Below the pieces are notes generated by a model. The model saw only the letters and a list, made by a program, of their open reading frames with translations. It had not been told where the DNA came from and ran no database searches. Positions 28,936 to 38,549 of a stretch of DNA of 64,000 bases are shown here, piece by piece. Position 1 is the stretch's first letter. Every line of letters starts with the position of its first letter. The translations under genes and the position numbers were made by a program. This stretch comes from Roseobacter sp. CCS2 (lineage in GTDB: Bacteria > Pseudomonadota > Alphaproteobacteria > Rhodobacterales > Rhodobacteraceae): positions 1-64,000 of the forward strand of contig NZ_AAYB01000002.1 of assembly GCF_000169435.1 (NCBI RefSeq). The letters run 5' to 3'.

Positions 28936-29454
28936 TTACCGCCTGCGCCAAAGACGCGGCATCCGGTTGGCGTTTGTCACGCCGTCAACGGTCGCTTCAA
29001 ACCGCAGCGTATCGCCCGCGCATTCAAACCAGCCGGTGCCACCACCGCCCATCCCGGTCTCTGATGAAAACGGAATCTCCATGGTCTGACCCAGAACGTC
29101 AGCTGACCCAACCAGATTGTAGTCACTGACAGAGGCCAGAAAGACGTTGTCAGCCGCATCTAACTGACCGGCGCTATACCCGACAACTTTGACATCCATT
29201 GCAGGCACGTTGGGGACCTGCACATTGATGATCATATCATCGGCCAGCAACGTGAAGCTGCCGTCATCTGCGATCTGCATCGCGATTTCGCCCCTAACCG
29301 GGGTCGCGGTGCCTTGCATCTGCAGCGCCATCATATCGGCCACATCACGCATGTCAGCGATCCAGGTATCGACCATGCAGTCTTCGACGGTCGCACTTGC
29401 GGGCTGTGCGATGGTGACGATGCAAAAGGCGATGGCGGGCATGACAGGTTTCAT
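28936..29454 (-). CDS. Secreted hypothetical protein
   Basis: A 172-residue protein starting MKPVMPAIAFCIVTIAQPASA, a Sec signal with an A-x-A site near residue 21; an upstream Met at 29466 would add four residues. The mature part begins with VEDCMVDTW and contains GTGWFECAGD, so two Cys may form a disulfide. The rest is strand-rich (LLADDMIINVQVPN). Resembles other small periplasmic proteins of the group with no known function. Confidence 0.75.
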   Translation of the reverse strand: MKPVMPAIAFCIVTIAQPASATVEDCMVDTWIADMRDVADMMALQMQGTATPVRGEIAMQIADDGSFTLLADDMIINVQVPNVPAMDVKVVGYSAGQLDAADNVFLASVSDYNLVGSADVLGQTMEIPFSSETGMGGGGTGWFECAGDTLRFEATVDGVTNANRMPRLWRRR

Positions 29455-29516
29455 TCGATCCTCCACTTTCCTGCCGATACGCTAGCAGGTGGCGTCAGGA
29501 CGCCAAAGTAAGGATA

Positions 29517-30392
29517 TCACGACTTTGGTCGGCGGATCAGCGAACCGGCGCCGTGATCCGTGAACAGTTCCAGCAAACAGGCATTGGGCGCGCGTCCGTC
29601 CAGAATGACAACGGCGCGCACGCCATCATTCATCGCCGCGAGCGCGGTTTCCGTCTTGGGGATCATGCCGCCTGCAATGGTGCCGTCAGCGATCAATTCA
29701 GGTATTTTGGCGGGGGCGATTTCGGTCAGGACTTCGCCAGATTTGTCTTTCACGCCTTCGACATCGGTCAGCAACAGCAGGCGGTCGGCCTTAAGCGCGC
29801 CTGCGATGGCACCTGCCGCTGTGTCGCCGTTCATATTAAAGGTTTGCCCGTCGCGGCCCATCCCAAGGGGGGCAATCACAGGGATCGCATCAGCCGCATG
29901 CAGATCGCGCAGGATGGTCGGGTCAACGGCGACAGGTTTGCCGACAAAACCCAAAGCGGGATTAGCCTGTTCGCACACCACCAGTCGCGCATCCTTGCCT
30001 GATAGGCCCACGGCCTTTCCGCCTTCTTCGCAGATCGCCTGCACCAGCCGGTTGTTCACCTGACCGGACAGGACCATTTCGACCACGTCCATCGTGGCTT
30101 GATCCGTTACCCGTTTGCCGTTCACGAATTCCGATTGGATATCCAACTTATCCAGCATTTCGTTGATCATCGGCCCGCCGCCGTGCACGACAACAGGATT
30201 CAGCCCGACCTGCCGCATCAGCACCACGTCACGGGCAAAGCCGCGCATCGCCGCGTCACTGCCCATTGCGTGACCGCCCAGCTTGATCACCACAGTCGCA
30301 CCGGCATAGCGCTGCATATATGGCAGGGCTTCGCTAAGGGTCCGGGCGGTGGCGATCCAGTCACGGTTCATGTCTTGGGTCCTTGTCTTCAT
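29517..30392 (-). CDS. argB: Acetylglutamate kinase
   Basis: Second step of arginine synthesis: phosphorylates N-acetylglutamate. The start at 30392 ([12 protein letters not shown]) overlaps the engB stop by four bases (ATGA), which supports it over the inner ATG at 30371. 291 residues. Amino-acid-kinase features: [31 protein letters not shown] and [10 protein letters not shown]. The open frame continues far upstream inside engB in another frame, but that part is a shadow. Last gene of the yidC-MOSC-engB-argB run. Confidence 0.96.
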   Translation of the reverse strand: MKTRTQDMNRDWIATARTLSEALPYMQRYAGATVVIKLGGHAMGSDAAMRGFARDVVLMRQVGLNPVVVHGGGPMINEMLDKLDIQSEFVNGKRVTDQATMDVVEMVLSGQVNNRLVQAICEEGGKAVGLSGKDARLVVCEQANPALGFVGKPVAVDPTILRDLHAADAIPVIAPLGMGRDGQTFNMNGDTAAGAIAGALKADRLLLLTDVEGVKDKSGEVLTEIAPAKIPELIADGTIAGGMIPKTETALAAMNDGVRAVVILDGRAPNACLLELFTDHGAGSLIRRPKS

Positions 30393-31036
30393 ACGATGCC
30401 CGCAATGATGGCGCGGAGCGTCTTGATACCATCGCCTTTTTCCGATGACGTTAGGATCAGTTCGGGAAAGGCGGCAGGGTGTTTGGCCAATGCCGCGCGG
30501 GTTTTGTCGAGCGAGGCTTGCAGTGCTTCGCCTTTCAGCTTGTCGACCTTGGTCATGACAACTTGGAAGGTGACAGCGGAACTGTCGAGCAGGGACATGA
30601 TCTCTTCGTCCACCGCTTTGGCCCCGTGCCGCGCGTCGATCAGCACGAAGACACGGCGCAGGGTTTGCCGCCCTTGCAGGTATTGTTTCAGCAGGCGCTG
30701 CCATTTTTCCACCACCGCGACGGGTGCAGTGGCAAAGCCATAGCCGGGCAGATCGACGACATAGATATCGCCTGCGGTGAAAAAGTTGATCTCTTGCGTG
30801 CGCCCCGGCGTGTTGGAGGCGCGGGCGAGGCCTTTGCGTCCGGTGATGGCGTTAATCAGGGATGATTTGCCGACGTTGGATCGCCCGGCAAAGCACACCT
30901 CAACCCGGTCGGCAGGCGGCAGGCCGTCCATCGCGACGACGCCTTTGACGAAATCGGTTTCACCCGCAAACAGCAAACGGCCTTTTTCAAGGGCCGCTGC
31001 GTCAGGCTCTTCCGCCTCGGGAAAGCGCATTTCCAT
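30389..31036 (-). CDS. engB: Ribosome biogenesis GTPase EngB/YihA
   Basis: TRAFAC GTPase needed for large-subunit assembly, 215 residues. It shows G1 [14 protein letters not shown] (residues about 49-62), the NTPGRTQ switch I Thr, G3 DLPGYG, G4 TKVDKL and G5 SSEKGDG. One base separates it from the MOSC gene and it overlaps argB. Confidence 0.96.
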   Translation of the reverse strand: MEMRFPEAEEPDAAALEKGRLLFAGETDFVKGVVAMDGLPPADRVEVCFAGRSNVGKSSLINAITGRKGLARASNTPGRTQEINFFTAGDIYVVDLPGYGFATAPVAVVEKWQRLLKQYLQGRQTLRRVFVLIDARHGAKAVDEEIMSLLDSSAVTFQVVMTKVDKLKGEALQASLDKTRAALAKHPAAFPELILTSSEKGDGIKTLRAIIAGIV

Positions 31037-31037
31037 G

Positions 31038-31793
31038 TCAGACCACCTTTGCCGTGTCGTTCAGGGCGACCTTACCGCCCTTGATCACCTTGGCATAGAC
31101 GCCAAAATCCTGATGGTTCCAACCATCGCGCAGGGCCGCCAGCGTGTCAGCATCGCGTGTGCCGGTGCGGGGGTTGGCCATCGTGTGTTTGCAGCGCTCG
31201 ATCGGTTCAACAACGTGCAAGATGGCCGCGCCGATCTGCACGTCCTTGCCAAGCCATTCCAGTTCTTCCCAAGGTCCTGCACCATCCAGCCAGATGTTGC
31301 CGCGCCAGCGTTCAATCTCAAGCGGGCGGCCCAGTTTCTGGGACACGGCGTTATGGCTGGCTTGGGTCATGATGGATACCGTCGGATAGTTGCTGTCTGT
31401 CATCCCGCGATCAGGTGCTTTTGCAAGCCGTGTTGGCTGCAACTTTTCAGGCGGACAAACGGGGCGCACCCATGCAACAAAGCGTGCTGCGTCGTCGCTG
31501 TTATCAGGATCAAAGCTGATCTGACCCAGCGCATCGTGGCGCAGGTGCATGATACCCGTGACCGCATCAAACTGTGCCCAGATACCGGCAAGCCCCGGGG
31601 TGCTGGCCCCAATCATGAAGTTCCGGCAACTGACCCAAGCGGGTGTTTCGGCGTCAAATTTAGACTGCTCGTGCATCACGGCCCACACCCGATCCCATGG
31701 CATGGTCTGCCCTTCTGTCAGCGTGACCTGATCCAGCGCCTCGCGTCCGTGGCTTTTGATGGGGTGCCGCCACAGTGCGGCGACACGTGGCAT
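31038..31793 (-). CDS. MOSC-domain protein
   Basis: A 251-residue protein with the MOSC N-terminal beta barrel (ALWRHPIKSHGREALDQVTL) and the MOSC core (GNIWLDGAGPWEELEWLGKDVQIG, IERCKHTMANPRTG). The Cys in ERCKHT matches the conserved residue thought to carry sulfur or bind molybdenum cofactor, as in mARC and MocoS C-terminal domains. Reaction unproven; a molybdenum-linked reductase subunit is one option. Starts directly after yidC. Confidence 0.9.
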   Translation of the reverse strand: MPRVAALWRHPIKSHGREALDQVTLTEGQTMPWDRVWAVMHEQSKFDAETPAWVSCRNFMIGASTPGLAGIWAQFDAVTGIMHLRHDALGQISFDPDNSDDAARFVAWVRPVCPPEKLQPTRLAKAPDRGMTDSNYPTVSIMTQASHNAVSQKLGRPLEIERWRGNIWLDGAGPWEELEWLGKDVQIGAAILHVVEPIERCKHTMANPRTGTRDADTLAALRDGWNHQDFGVYAKVIKGGKVALNDTAKVV

Positions 31794-33617
31794 CTACTTG
31801 CCCTCTTTCTTGTCGGCCTCAGCCTCGGCCGCCCTCTTTTTCAGGCTGGCTTTGATGTTGCCAAAGACATCCGGTTTCGCCCCATGGCTGCGCATAATGG
31901 CGTATTGCTGAATGAACGTGATGACGTTGTTGGCAATCCAGTACAACACCAGACCAGACGCGAAAGAGCCCAGCATGAACATGAAGACCCATGGCATCCA
32001 CGCAAAGATCATCTGCTGTGTGGGGTCTGTTGGGGCCGGGTTCAGCTTTTGCTGTAACCACATGGACACACCCAGCAGGATCGGCAGGATACCGATGAAG
32101 ATCAGCGCCAAGATCGAACCGGGTTCCGGCGCTGCATAGGGCAGCAGGCCGAAAAGGTTGATGAAGGACGACGGGTCAGGCGCGCTGAGGTCCCGGATCC
32201 AACCGATCCAGGGCGCGTGCCGCAGTTCGATTGTCACAAAGATCACCTTGTAGAGCGAAAAGAAGATCGGAATTTGCAACAGGATCGGCAGACACCCGGC
32301 AGCCGGGTTTACCTTGTTGTCCTTGTAAAGCTTCATCATGCCTTGCTGCATGGCTTGCTTATCGTCGCCCGTGCGTTCTTTCAGCTTTTCCATCTCTGGC
32401 TGAAGCTCTTTCATCTTGGCCATGGACACATAGGATTTATAGGCCAGCGGCAGCACGATGATTTTCAGGATCACGGTCAGCGCAAGGATCGACCAACCCA
32501 TGTTGCCGATAAAGATGTTGAGGTAGTGCAGCAGTGCAAAGATCGGCTTGGTCAGGAAAAAGAACCAGCCCCAGTCGATGCTATCAAGGAAACCGCCAAC
32601 GCCGCCTTCGTTTTCGTAATTGCGGATCGCTTCCCATTCTTTTGCACCGGCAAACAGGCGTGTCGTGACGGTGGCGGTTTCGCCAGCGGCGACCGTTTCA
32701 ATCGGCATCACCGCCTCTGCCTGATACAGATCACGCACATCGAAATACTTGGACGTGGACCGGAACGGCACGCCCTGTTCGGGGATCAGCGTGGTCATCC
32801 AATAGTGGTCGGTATAGCCGATCCAGCCGCTTTCGCTGACGTCCAGCCGTTCGGCCTGTGTGCGTTCACGCGGGTCAACGGCGTATTCTGTGATATCGTC
32901 ATAACCGGTTTCTTCCAGCTCACCGTCGGTCATCCGCACCATACCTTCGTGCAGGATGAAAAAGTTCTTCAGGTCGTCAGGTTCGCCATGGCGGCGCAAC
33001 AAACCATAAGGGCGCGCGGAAATCGCGGTGCTTGTGGCGTTTTCAACGCTTTGCGCAAAGGTGAACATAAAGGCGTCATCGACGGCAATTTCGGTGCGGA
33101 AAATCTGGCCCGCGCCATTGTCCCATGACAGCGTGACAGGGCTGTTCGGGGTGAGCGTATCACCGCTTTCCAAAGCCCAGATCGTATCGGGGCCGGGCAC
33201 AGCAGATGCATCAATGCCATCCGTGGCTGTCCAGCCAAAGGACGCAAAATAAGCACCCGGTTCACCCACAGGTTTCAGCAGGCGCACAACTTCGGCATCT
33301 TCATCAATCGTTTCGCGATAGTTGGTCAACGCCAGATCATCGATCCGCCCACCCTGCAAAGAAATGGAACCGCTGAATTCACCGGTTTCAATCGCGACGC
33401 GCGGGGCATCTGCGGCGGGTTCCGGCGCTTCGGTTGGCGTTGTTGCCGCAGGGTTGACCGGGTCTGCCGCTGGCAGCGTCGGGTCATCAAGCGTTTGGGC
33501 CGTTTCAGTGGCCGGATCAACCGGCAGATCCTCTGGCGGGAACAGCGTTGTCCACGCCACGATGACAGCAAAGCTAAGCACCGTCGCCAGTATGAGGTTC
33601 TTGTTCTGGTCGTCCAT
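31794..33617 (-). CDS. yidC: Membrane protein insertase YidC
   Basis: Inserts and folds inner-membrane proteins alone or with SecYEG. The ATG at 33617 (MDDQNKNLILATVLSF) gives 607 residues; a Met at 33662 is further upstream. There is an N-terminal anchor, then a large periplasmic beta-sandwich domain (to about 355). The five-helix core has the conserved FFSLYKVIFVTIELR region and the C-terminal membrane segment before a Lys/Glu-rich tail (KKRAAEAEADKKEGK). Heads the leftward run with MOSC, engB and argB. Confidence 0.97.
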   Translation of the reverse strand: MDDQNKNLILATVLSFAVIVAWTTLFPPEDLPVDPATETAQTLDDPTLPAADPVNPAATTPTEAPEPAADAPRVAIETGEFSGSISLQGGRIDDLALTNYRETIDEDAEVVRLLKPVGEPGAYFASFGWTATDGIDASAVPGPDTIWALESGDTLTPNSPVTLSWDNGAGQIFRTEIAVDDAFMFTFAQSVENATSTAISARPYGLLRRHGEPDDLKNFFILHEGMVRMTDGELEETGYDDITEYAVDPRERTQAERLDVSESGWIGYTDHYWMTTLIPEQGVPFRSTSKYFDVRDLYQAEAVMPIETVAAGETATVTTRLFAGAKEWEAIRNYENEGGVGGFLDSIDWGWFFFLTKPIFALLHYLNIFIGNMGWSILALTVILKIIVLPLAYKSYVSMAKMKELQPEMEKLKERTGDDKQAMQQGMMKLYKDNKVNPAAGCLPILLQIPIFFSLYKVIFVTIELRHAPWIGWIRDLSAPDPSSFINLFGLLPYAAPEPGSILALIFIGILPILLGVSMWLQQKLNPAPTDPTQQMIFAWMPWVFMFMLGSFASGLVLYWIANNVITFIQQYAIMRSHGAKPDVFGNIKASLKKRAAEAEADKKEGK

Positions 33618-33778
33618 CTGAAAACCGCCCGTATTCCTTAGAAAACTATGGAGGTCGTTCAACCTGTCGGGGGCCGAAAGGTCAAGCTGTTTTCAATGAT
33701 TTTGGACGGTTTGAAGCAGTTGTGAGCAGCAGCATCGCAAAGCCATGCCTGAAGCTGAATTGCTTTGGGGTCCTGACC

Positions 33779-33952
33779 CTAGTCGTTTTGCTTATCAAGA
33801 AAGCGCTGCCGTGTGCGTTGAAAGACAGCTGTCAGGCGGGGGTCGTTGGCGGTAAGTTGGGTCAGCATTTCGGCAAATGACGCATCATCCTGTCCAAAAA
33901 ATGCCTGTGCCGCCTCGTGCGGGTCCATGGATTGTGTCGCAGTCTTCATCAT
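33779..33952 (-). CDS. Small hypothetical protein (57 residues)
   Basis: A short frame starting MMKTATQSMDPHEAAQAFFG and ending RQRFLDKQND, preceded on this strand by GAAAGGTATGTT. The composition is like a real small soluble helical protein (amphipathic, rich in Gln, Asp, Ala and Phe) and it lies in an otherwise empty gap. No family recognised. Confidence 0.55.
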   Translation of the reverse strand: MMKTATQSMDPHEAAQAFFGQDDASFAEMLTQLTANDPRLTAVFQRTRQRFLDKQND

Positions 33953-34205
33953 AACATACCTTTCACGCCACTCTGCTATACCTGATAAAAAGGCATTCGG
34001 GTGAAATTAGGGCCGGAATAGGGCCAAATACTTGGTTTAAATAGTGCAAAACGCATTAAAAAGTTAAAAATTGTTAACAAGTTATCGCACCTCAGTGCTG
34101 GAAAGTCACGCGGGTTAAGCGTTCCAGCAAATTCTTGCTTATTCAATCGCTCTGATCGCCGAAGTACAAGGTCTATCCCATCAACTCCTTGCGATGTGAT
34201 CATCG
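33953..34205. other. AT-rich intergenic stretch
   Basis: Clearly lower in GC than its surroundings, with runs such as ATTAAAAAGTTAAAAATTG. The open frames in it (e.g. 33976-34233 on the minus strand) have no coding character. It presumably holds the promoter of the small gene at 33952, but I cannot place boxes with confidence. Confidence 0.5.
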
Positions 34206-35507
34206 CTATAACCTGTCGCGTAATCCATACCACAGCATCGCCAAAACCAACAGGGGCGACCGCAAGGCCGGGCCGCCGGGGAAGGGGGTGGTTGGCACCC
34301 GTGCCATGACGTCGAAACGTTCCGCCTGTCCCGCGATGGCTTCGGCGGCGATTTGGCCCGACATTGTGCCCAATGCGACCCCCGATCCTGAAAAACCCGA
34401 CATTGTCAGGATATTCCCGCCAATCCGTTCATAATGCGGCATCCGGTTCATTGTGATGCCCAATGTGCCACCCCAGGCATGGTCTATCCCAATGTTCGCA
34501 AGTTGCGGAAAGATTTCGGTCATCGGTTTGCGCACCGCGGCTGCAATGTCTTTCGGAAATTTGTACCCATAAGATTCGCTGCCACCGAACAGCAGGCGGT
34601 GGTCATCGGAAAACCGAAAATAGTTCACCACAAATTTGCTGTCAGCGACGGCATAGTTGTTGCGGATGATTTGTTCCTGCGCCTCTGGTGTCATCGGTTT
34701 GGTCGCAACAATAAAGTTATTGATCGGCATCACCCGGGCGGCCACGTGTTTCTGCATTGTGCCCAGATAGCCATTGCAGCCCAGCACCACATAACGCGCC
34801 TTGATTGTCGCGCCGTCGGTGCGGACGGTGGCAGGATCGCCTTGATCAATGCCCGTCACTTTGGATTGTTCACATATGCGCGCCCCCGATTTCACGGCCA
34901 GTCGCGCCAGCCCCAGAACCAGTTCAAGCGGTTGTACATGCCCTGACCCCATGTCGAGCGCGCCACCGTGATAGGCGGGTGAATTCACAATGTCGCGGCA
35001 GGCCTCTGGCTCCAGCAGGGTGATCTTTTCGTAGCCGTATTTGCTTTGCATATGATCCACATATGCGGCGCCATGCTGATAATCGCGCTTGCGGTGCACC
35101 GTGTGCACGATGCCGGGGTGAAAGGTGGTGTGTACCTCATCCTTGGCACAAAGATCGCGGACCAGATCAACAGCCTGGCAGCCAATATCCCAAAGCTCAC
35201 GCGCATGGGCATCACCGACCATATTTTCCAGCTCGTCCTGATCGCGCCGTTGCCCCGTTGCCACTTGCCCACCGTTGCGACCAGAGGCACCAAAGCCCAC
35301 GCGCTGCGCCTCGACCACCATCACATCATAGCCGCGCTGGGCAAGGTGGTATGCGGTGGACAGCCCGGTGAAACCGGCCCCCACGACGCAGACGTCGCAA
35401 GTCAGATCACCTGCGGCGGCGGGAAATCTGTCCAGATGTTCGGCTGCATCCGCATAATAGGACGGGGGGTATTTGCCTTGCCGGTCGTTCGCGGTCAGCA
35501 GATCCAT
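34206..35507 (-). CDS. puuB: Gamma-glutamylputrescine oxidoreductase-type FAD enzyme
   Basis: A 433-residue DAO-family flavoprotein. The FAD fold CVVGAGFTGLSTAYHLAQRG lies at about 40-59 and GFGASGRNGGQ at 72-82, as in PuuB; the C-terminal GFSGSGVALG segment closes the FAD site. It oxidises the amine of gamma-glutamylputrescine in the Puu route. Context decides: the gene follows the aminotransferase (one-base overlap) and the glutamine-synthetase-like gene. A general amine oxidase is the alternative. Confidence 0.85.
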   Translation of the reverse strand: MDLLTANDRQGKYPPSYYADAAEHLDRFPAAAGDLTCDVCVVGAGFTGLSTAYHLAQRGYDVMVVEAQRVGFGASGRNGGQVATGQRRDQDELENMVGDAHARELWDIGCQAVDLVRDLCAKDEVHTTFHPGIVHTVHRKRDYQHGAAYVDHMQSKYGYEKITLLEPEACRDIVNSPAYHGGALDMGSGHVQPLELVLGLARLAVKSGARICEQSKVTGIDQGDPATVRTDGATIKARYVVLGCNGYLGTMQKHVAARVMPINNFIVATKPMTPEAQEQIIRNNYAVADSKFVVNYFRFSDDHRLLFGGSESYGYKFPKDIAAAVRKPMTEIFPQLANIGIDHAWGGTLGITMNRMPHYERIGGNILTMSGFSGSGVALGTMSGQIAAEAIAGQAERFDVMARVPTTPFPGGPALRSPLLVLAMLWYGLRDRL

Positions 35508-36898
35508 TAGCCCGCTTTCAGCAGATCATCGGCTTTCAAAATCTCATAGCATTCATCCAGCGACTTGCGCGCGCGTTCCATCAGAATGTCGATTTCATCA
35601 CAGGTCATCGACAAGGGTGGTGAGATCACCATCCGGTCCCCCACGCTGCGCATGATGACGTTGTTGGCAAAACACCGGTCACGGCAGATAAAGCCAACGG
35701 TGCCGGGATCAGGAAAGGCCGCGCGGGTTGCCTTGTCGGGCGTCAGCGCGACAGATGCCATCATGCCCACGATCTTGGCCTCACCCGCAAGCGGATGATC
35801 GGCCAAGGCTTCCCATTTTTCTTTCAGGTAGGGGCCGGTCACATTGCTCACGTTGTCGACCATGCCTTCCTCTTCCAGAATGCGCAGGTTTTCCAAGGCG
35901 ACCGCACAGGCCACAGGGTGCCCCGAATAGGTATAGCCGTGGTTGAATTCAGTCTCGCGCAGCACGGCGGCCACTTCGTCAGACACAATCGACCCGCCGA
36001 TGGGGATGTAGCCAGAGCTGAGACCCTTGGCGATGGTCATGATGTCAGGCTCGATCCCGACGGTTTGCGAACCGAACCAGTTGCCGGTGCGCCCAAAGCC
36101 GCAGATGACCTCGTCCGCGATCAGCAGGATACCGTATTTCTTCACGATCCGCTGGATTTCGGGCCAATAGGTTTCAGGTGGCACGATCACACCACCAGCG
36201 CCTTGGATCGGTTCGGCGATGAAAGCGCCGACCTTTTCTGGTCCAATTTCCTTGATCTTGTCTTCCAATTGGCGCGCGCGTTCCAACCCGAATTCTTCGG
36301 GTGTCATATCGCCGCCTTCGGCCCACCAATGCGGCTGATCAATGAATTCAATACCGGGGATCGGCAGGCTGCCTTGGCCGTGCATCCCTTTCATCCCGCC
36401 CAAAGATGTGCCGCCGATGGTTGAGCCGTGATAGGCGTTCCAGCGCGAGATGATGACATCGCGTTCGGGCTGCCCTTTTTCGGCCCAATAGGTGCGCACA
36501 AGGCGGATGTTGGTGTCATTGGCATCTGACCCGCCGCTGGCAAAGAACACTTGGTTCATCCCGTCGGGCGCAAGCTCTGCCAGCTTTTTGGCCAGCATCA
36601 GGGCGGGCACATGGGTCGTTTGAAAAAACGTGTTGTAGTAAGGCAGTTCTTTCATCTGGCGATAGGCGGCCTCGGCCAATTCATCGCGGCCATAGCCGAT
36701 GTTGACGCACCACAGGCCGGCCATACCGTCGATGATTTCTTCGCCTTCGCTGTCCTTCAGCCAGACACCTTTGGCAGAGGTGATCACCCGCGATCCCTTG
36801 TCGGCCAGCGCATTGGCGTGCGTAAACGGATGCAGGTGGTGTGCAGCGTCCAGCGCTTGCAGTTCTTCGGTCGGGGGGTAGTTGGCAAGAATGTTCAT
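35507..36898 (-). CDS. Class III aminotransferase, putrescine/polyamine type (SpuC-like)
   Basis: A 463-residue omega-aminotransferase, ATG at 36898 (MNILANYPPTEEL), length of the SpuC/YgjG type. PLP site: LIADEVICGFGRTG, with Asp binding the pyridine, and Lys in TIAKGLSSGY (near 290) forming the Schiff base. It probably transfers an amino group from putrescine or a derivative to pyruvate. It sits between the GlnA-like gene and puuB in one leftward operon. Confidence 0.88.
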   Translation of the reverse strand: MNILANYPPTEELQALDAAHHLHPFTHANALADKGSRVITSAKGVWLKDSEGEEIIDGMAGLWCVNIGYGRDELAEAAYRQMKELPYYNTFFQTTHVPALMLAKKLAELAPDGMNQVFFASGGSDANDTNIRLVRTYWAEKGQPERDVIISRWNAYHGSTIGGTSLGGMKGMHGQGSLPIPGIEFIDQPHWWAEGGDMTPEEFGLERARQLEDKIKEIGPEKVGAFIAEPIQGAGGVIVPPETYWPEIQRIVKKYGILLIADEVICGFGRTGNWFGSQTVGIEPDIMTIAKGLSSGYIPIGGSIVSDEVAAVLRETEFNHGYTYSGHPVACAVALENLRILEEEGMVDNVSNVTGPYLKEKWEALADHPLAGEAKIVGMMASVALTPDKATRAAFPDPGTVGFICRDRCFANNVIMRSVGDRMVISPPLSMTCDEIDILMERARKSLDECYEILKADDLLKAG

Positions 36899-36906
36899 CA
36901 GTGACC

Positions 36907-38283
36907 TCAGACGTTCAAAAGAAGGTGGCGGCGTTCCCAAGGCGATATCTCGCGCTGGTACTCTTCGTTTTCGGCAAGTTTGATTTGTTCGTAAAGGCGG
37001 CAGAAATCGTCGCCAAGCAGGGCGCGGATTTCTGTGGCTTCTTCGAAATCCTCTAACGCTTCGCGCAGGCTGGCGGGCAAAGGCACCTCAGCTTCCCAGA
37101 CTTCTTTGGTGGCTTCAGCGCGCGGTTCAACCTTGTTGAGCATGCCAAGATAGCCACATGCCAGCGATGCGGCGATGGCGATGTAAGGATTGCAATCCAT
37201 ACCGATCACGCGGTTTTCAAGGCGGCGCGCATCGGGGCCGGAATGGGGTACGCGCAACCCGGTTGTCCGGTTGTCGGTGGCCCATTCCAGATTGGCCGGG
37301 GCGCTTTGCCCGTCAACGGTGATGCGGCGATAGGAATTCACATAAGGGGCCAGCAACGGGATGATCTGCATCAGATACTTTTGCGACCCACCAATAAACC
37401 AGCGGAACAGATCAGTTTCTGATCCTTCGGCGCCCGAAAAAATGTTCTGACCGGTTTTGGTGTTCAGGATACTTTGATGCACATGCATTGCACTGCCGGG
37501 TTCGTCGCGCTTGGGTTTTGCCATGAAGGTGGCGAAGACATTGTTTTTCAACGCCGCCTCGCGGATCGTGCGTTTGAAATAGAACACTTGATCGGCCAGA
37601 TGCAGGGGATCGCCATGCATCAGGTTAATCTCAATCTGGCCAGCGCCGCCTTCTTGGATCAGCGTGTCGATGGAAAGGCCCTGATGTTCGGCATAATCAT
37701 AGATCGTGTCGATGACGGGGCCGTATTCATCAACCGCGACCATGGAATAAACCTGCCTGCTGGGCACCTTGCGCCCCGTGCGTCCGACAGGTGTTTCGAT
37801 GGGATCATTTGGATCAAGGTTGGGCGTTGTGAGGTAAAACTCCAACTCTGGTGCGATGATCGGTGTCCAGCCTTTATCGGCATAGGCCTGTATGACGTTT
37901 TTAAGGATGGTACGGGGCGCCAGCGCAAGGGGTGATCCGTCGCGGTTGAACATGTCGCAGATCACCTGAAGCGATACATCATCGGCCCATGGAATGGCGC
38001 AAGCGGTCGCCATATCCGGTTTCAGTACGACGTCCTTTTCAAGCCATTGGTTTTCGATATCCATATCGACGTATTCACCAGAAATCGTCTGGTAAAACAG
38101 TGAAATCGGCAGCGCCATTTCCGCATCGGGTTGGAACTTGATCGTGGGCATCGTCTTGCCGCGCGAGGTGCCGACCAGATCAGGGATAATGCATTCCACA
38201 CCGTCGATTTTTTCGCCTTTCGCATAGGCCGTGAACTCATCCGACAGGCTGTCTTGCCAGTTGGGGTTCTGTTGTGATGACAT
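36907..38283 (-). CDS. puuA: Glutamine-synthetase-family enzyme, gamma-glutamylpolyamine synthetase-like
   Basis: A 458-residue glutamine-synthetase fold protein (start ATG 38283). It carries the pieces EGGAGQIEIN and MHVHQS around the metal site and VPHSGPDARRLENRVIG near the ATP site. Position next to aminotransferase, FAD enzyme and polyamine transporter marks it as PuuA/SpuI-like (glutamylates putrescine or spermidine) rather than nitrogen-assimilating GlnA. Divergent from the transporter operon across 266 bases. Confidence 0.87.
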   Translation of the reverse strand: MSSQQNPNWQDSLSDEFTAYAKGEKIDGVECIIPDLVGTSRGKTMPTIKFQPDAEMALPISLFYQTISGEYVDMDIENQWLEKDVVLKPDMATACAIPWADDVSLQVICDMFNRDGSPLALAPRTILKNVIQAYADKGWTPIIAPELEFYLTTPNLDPNDPIETPVGRTGRKVPSRQVYSMVAVDEYGPVIDTIYDYAEHQGLSIDTLIQEGGAGQIEINLMHGDPLHLADQVFYFKRTIREAALKNNVFATFMAKPKRDEPGSAMHVHQSILNTKTGQNIFSGAEGSETDLFRWFIGGSQKYLMQIIPLLAPYVNSYRRITVDGQSAPANLEWATDNRTTGLRVPHSGPDARRLENRVIGMDCNPYIAIAASLACGYLGMLNKVEPRAEATKEVWEAEVPLPASLREALEDFEEATEIRALLGDDFCRLYEQIKLAENEEYQREISPWERRHLLLNV

Positions 38284-38549
38284 GGGGCCCTCCGCAGGCG
38301 CAATCTGCCCGCACACGGGCCTTTCGACGCAACCTTGATCAAAACTCTGACCCTAGTCAAATGCGGTCTGTGATCAGCGCCCAAGCGCGTTCAATTTTTG
38401 CCTGCCATTTGTGCATCATGCCAGTCACAGCAGGGCAGCCTTTGTGCGTTGGTAGGTCTGAAATGATCAAATCGTGGTCCTGCCATTGCAAACGCCCAGA
38501 ATTTCATCAAAGCTGACTGCGATTGCGGGACATATTAACGGAGGATTAC

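Noticed and set aside
29467..29516. GGCGTC-AG-GACGCC inverted repeat as a terminator
   Set aside because: A two-base loop cannot form without opening the stem, and no T-tract follows on either strand.
30777..32057. 426-codon plus-strand open frame
   Set aside because: It lies opposite engB, MOSC and yidC, all of which have clear motifs in their own frame.
33976..34233. 85-codon minus-strand open frame
   Set aside because: It lies in an AT-rich gap and partly inside the end of puuB, with biased residues and no ribosome site. Most likely not a gene.
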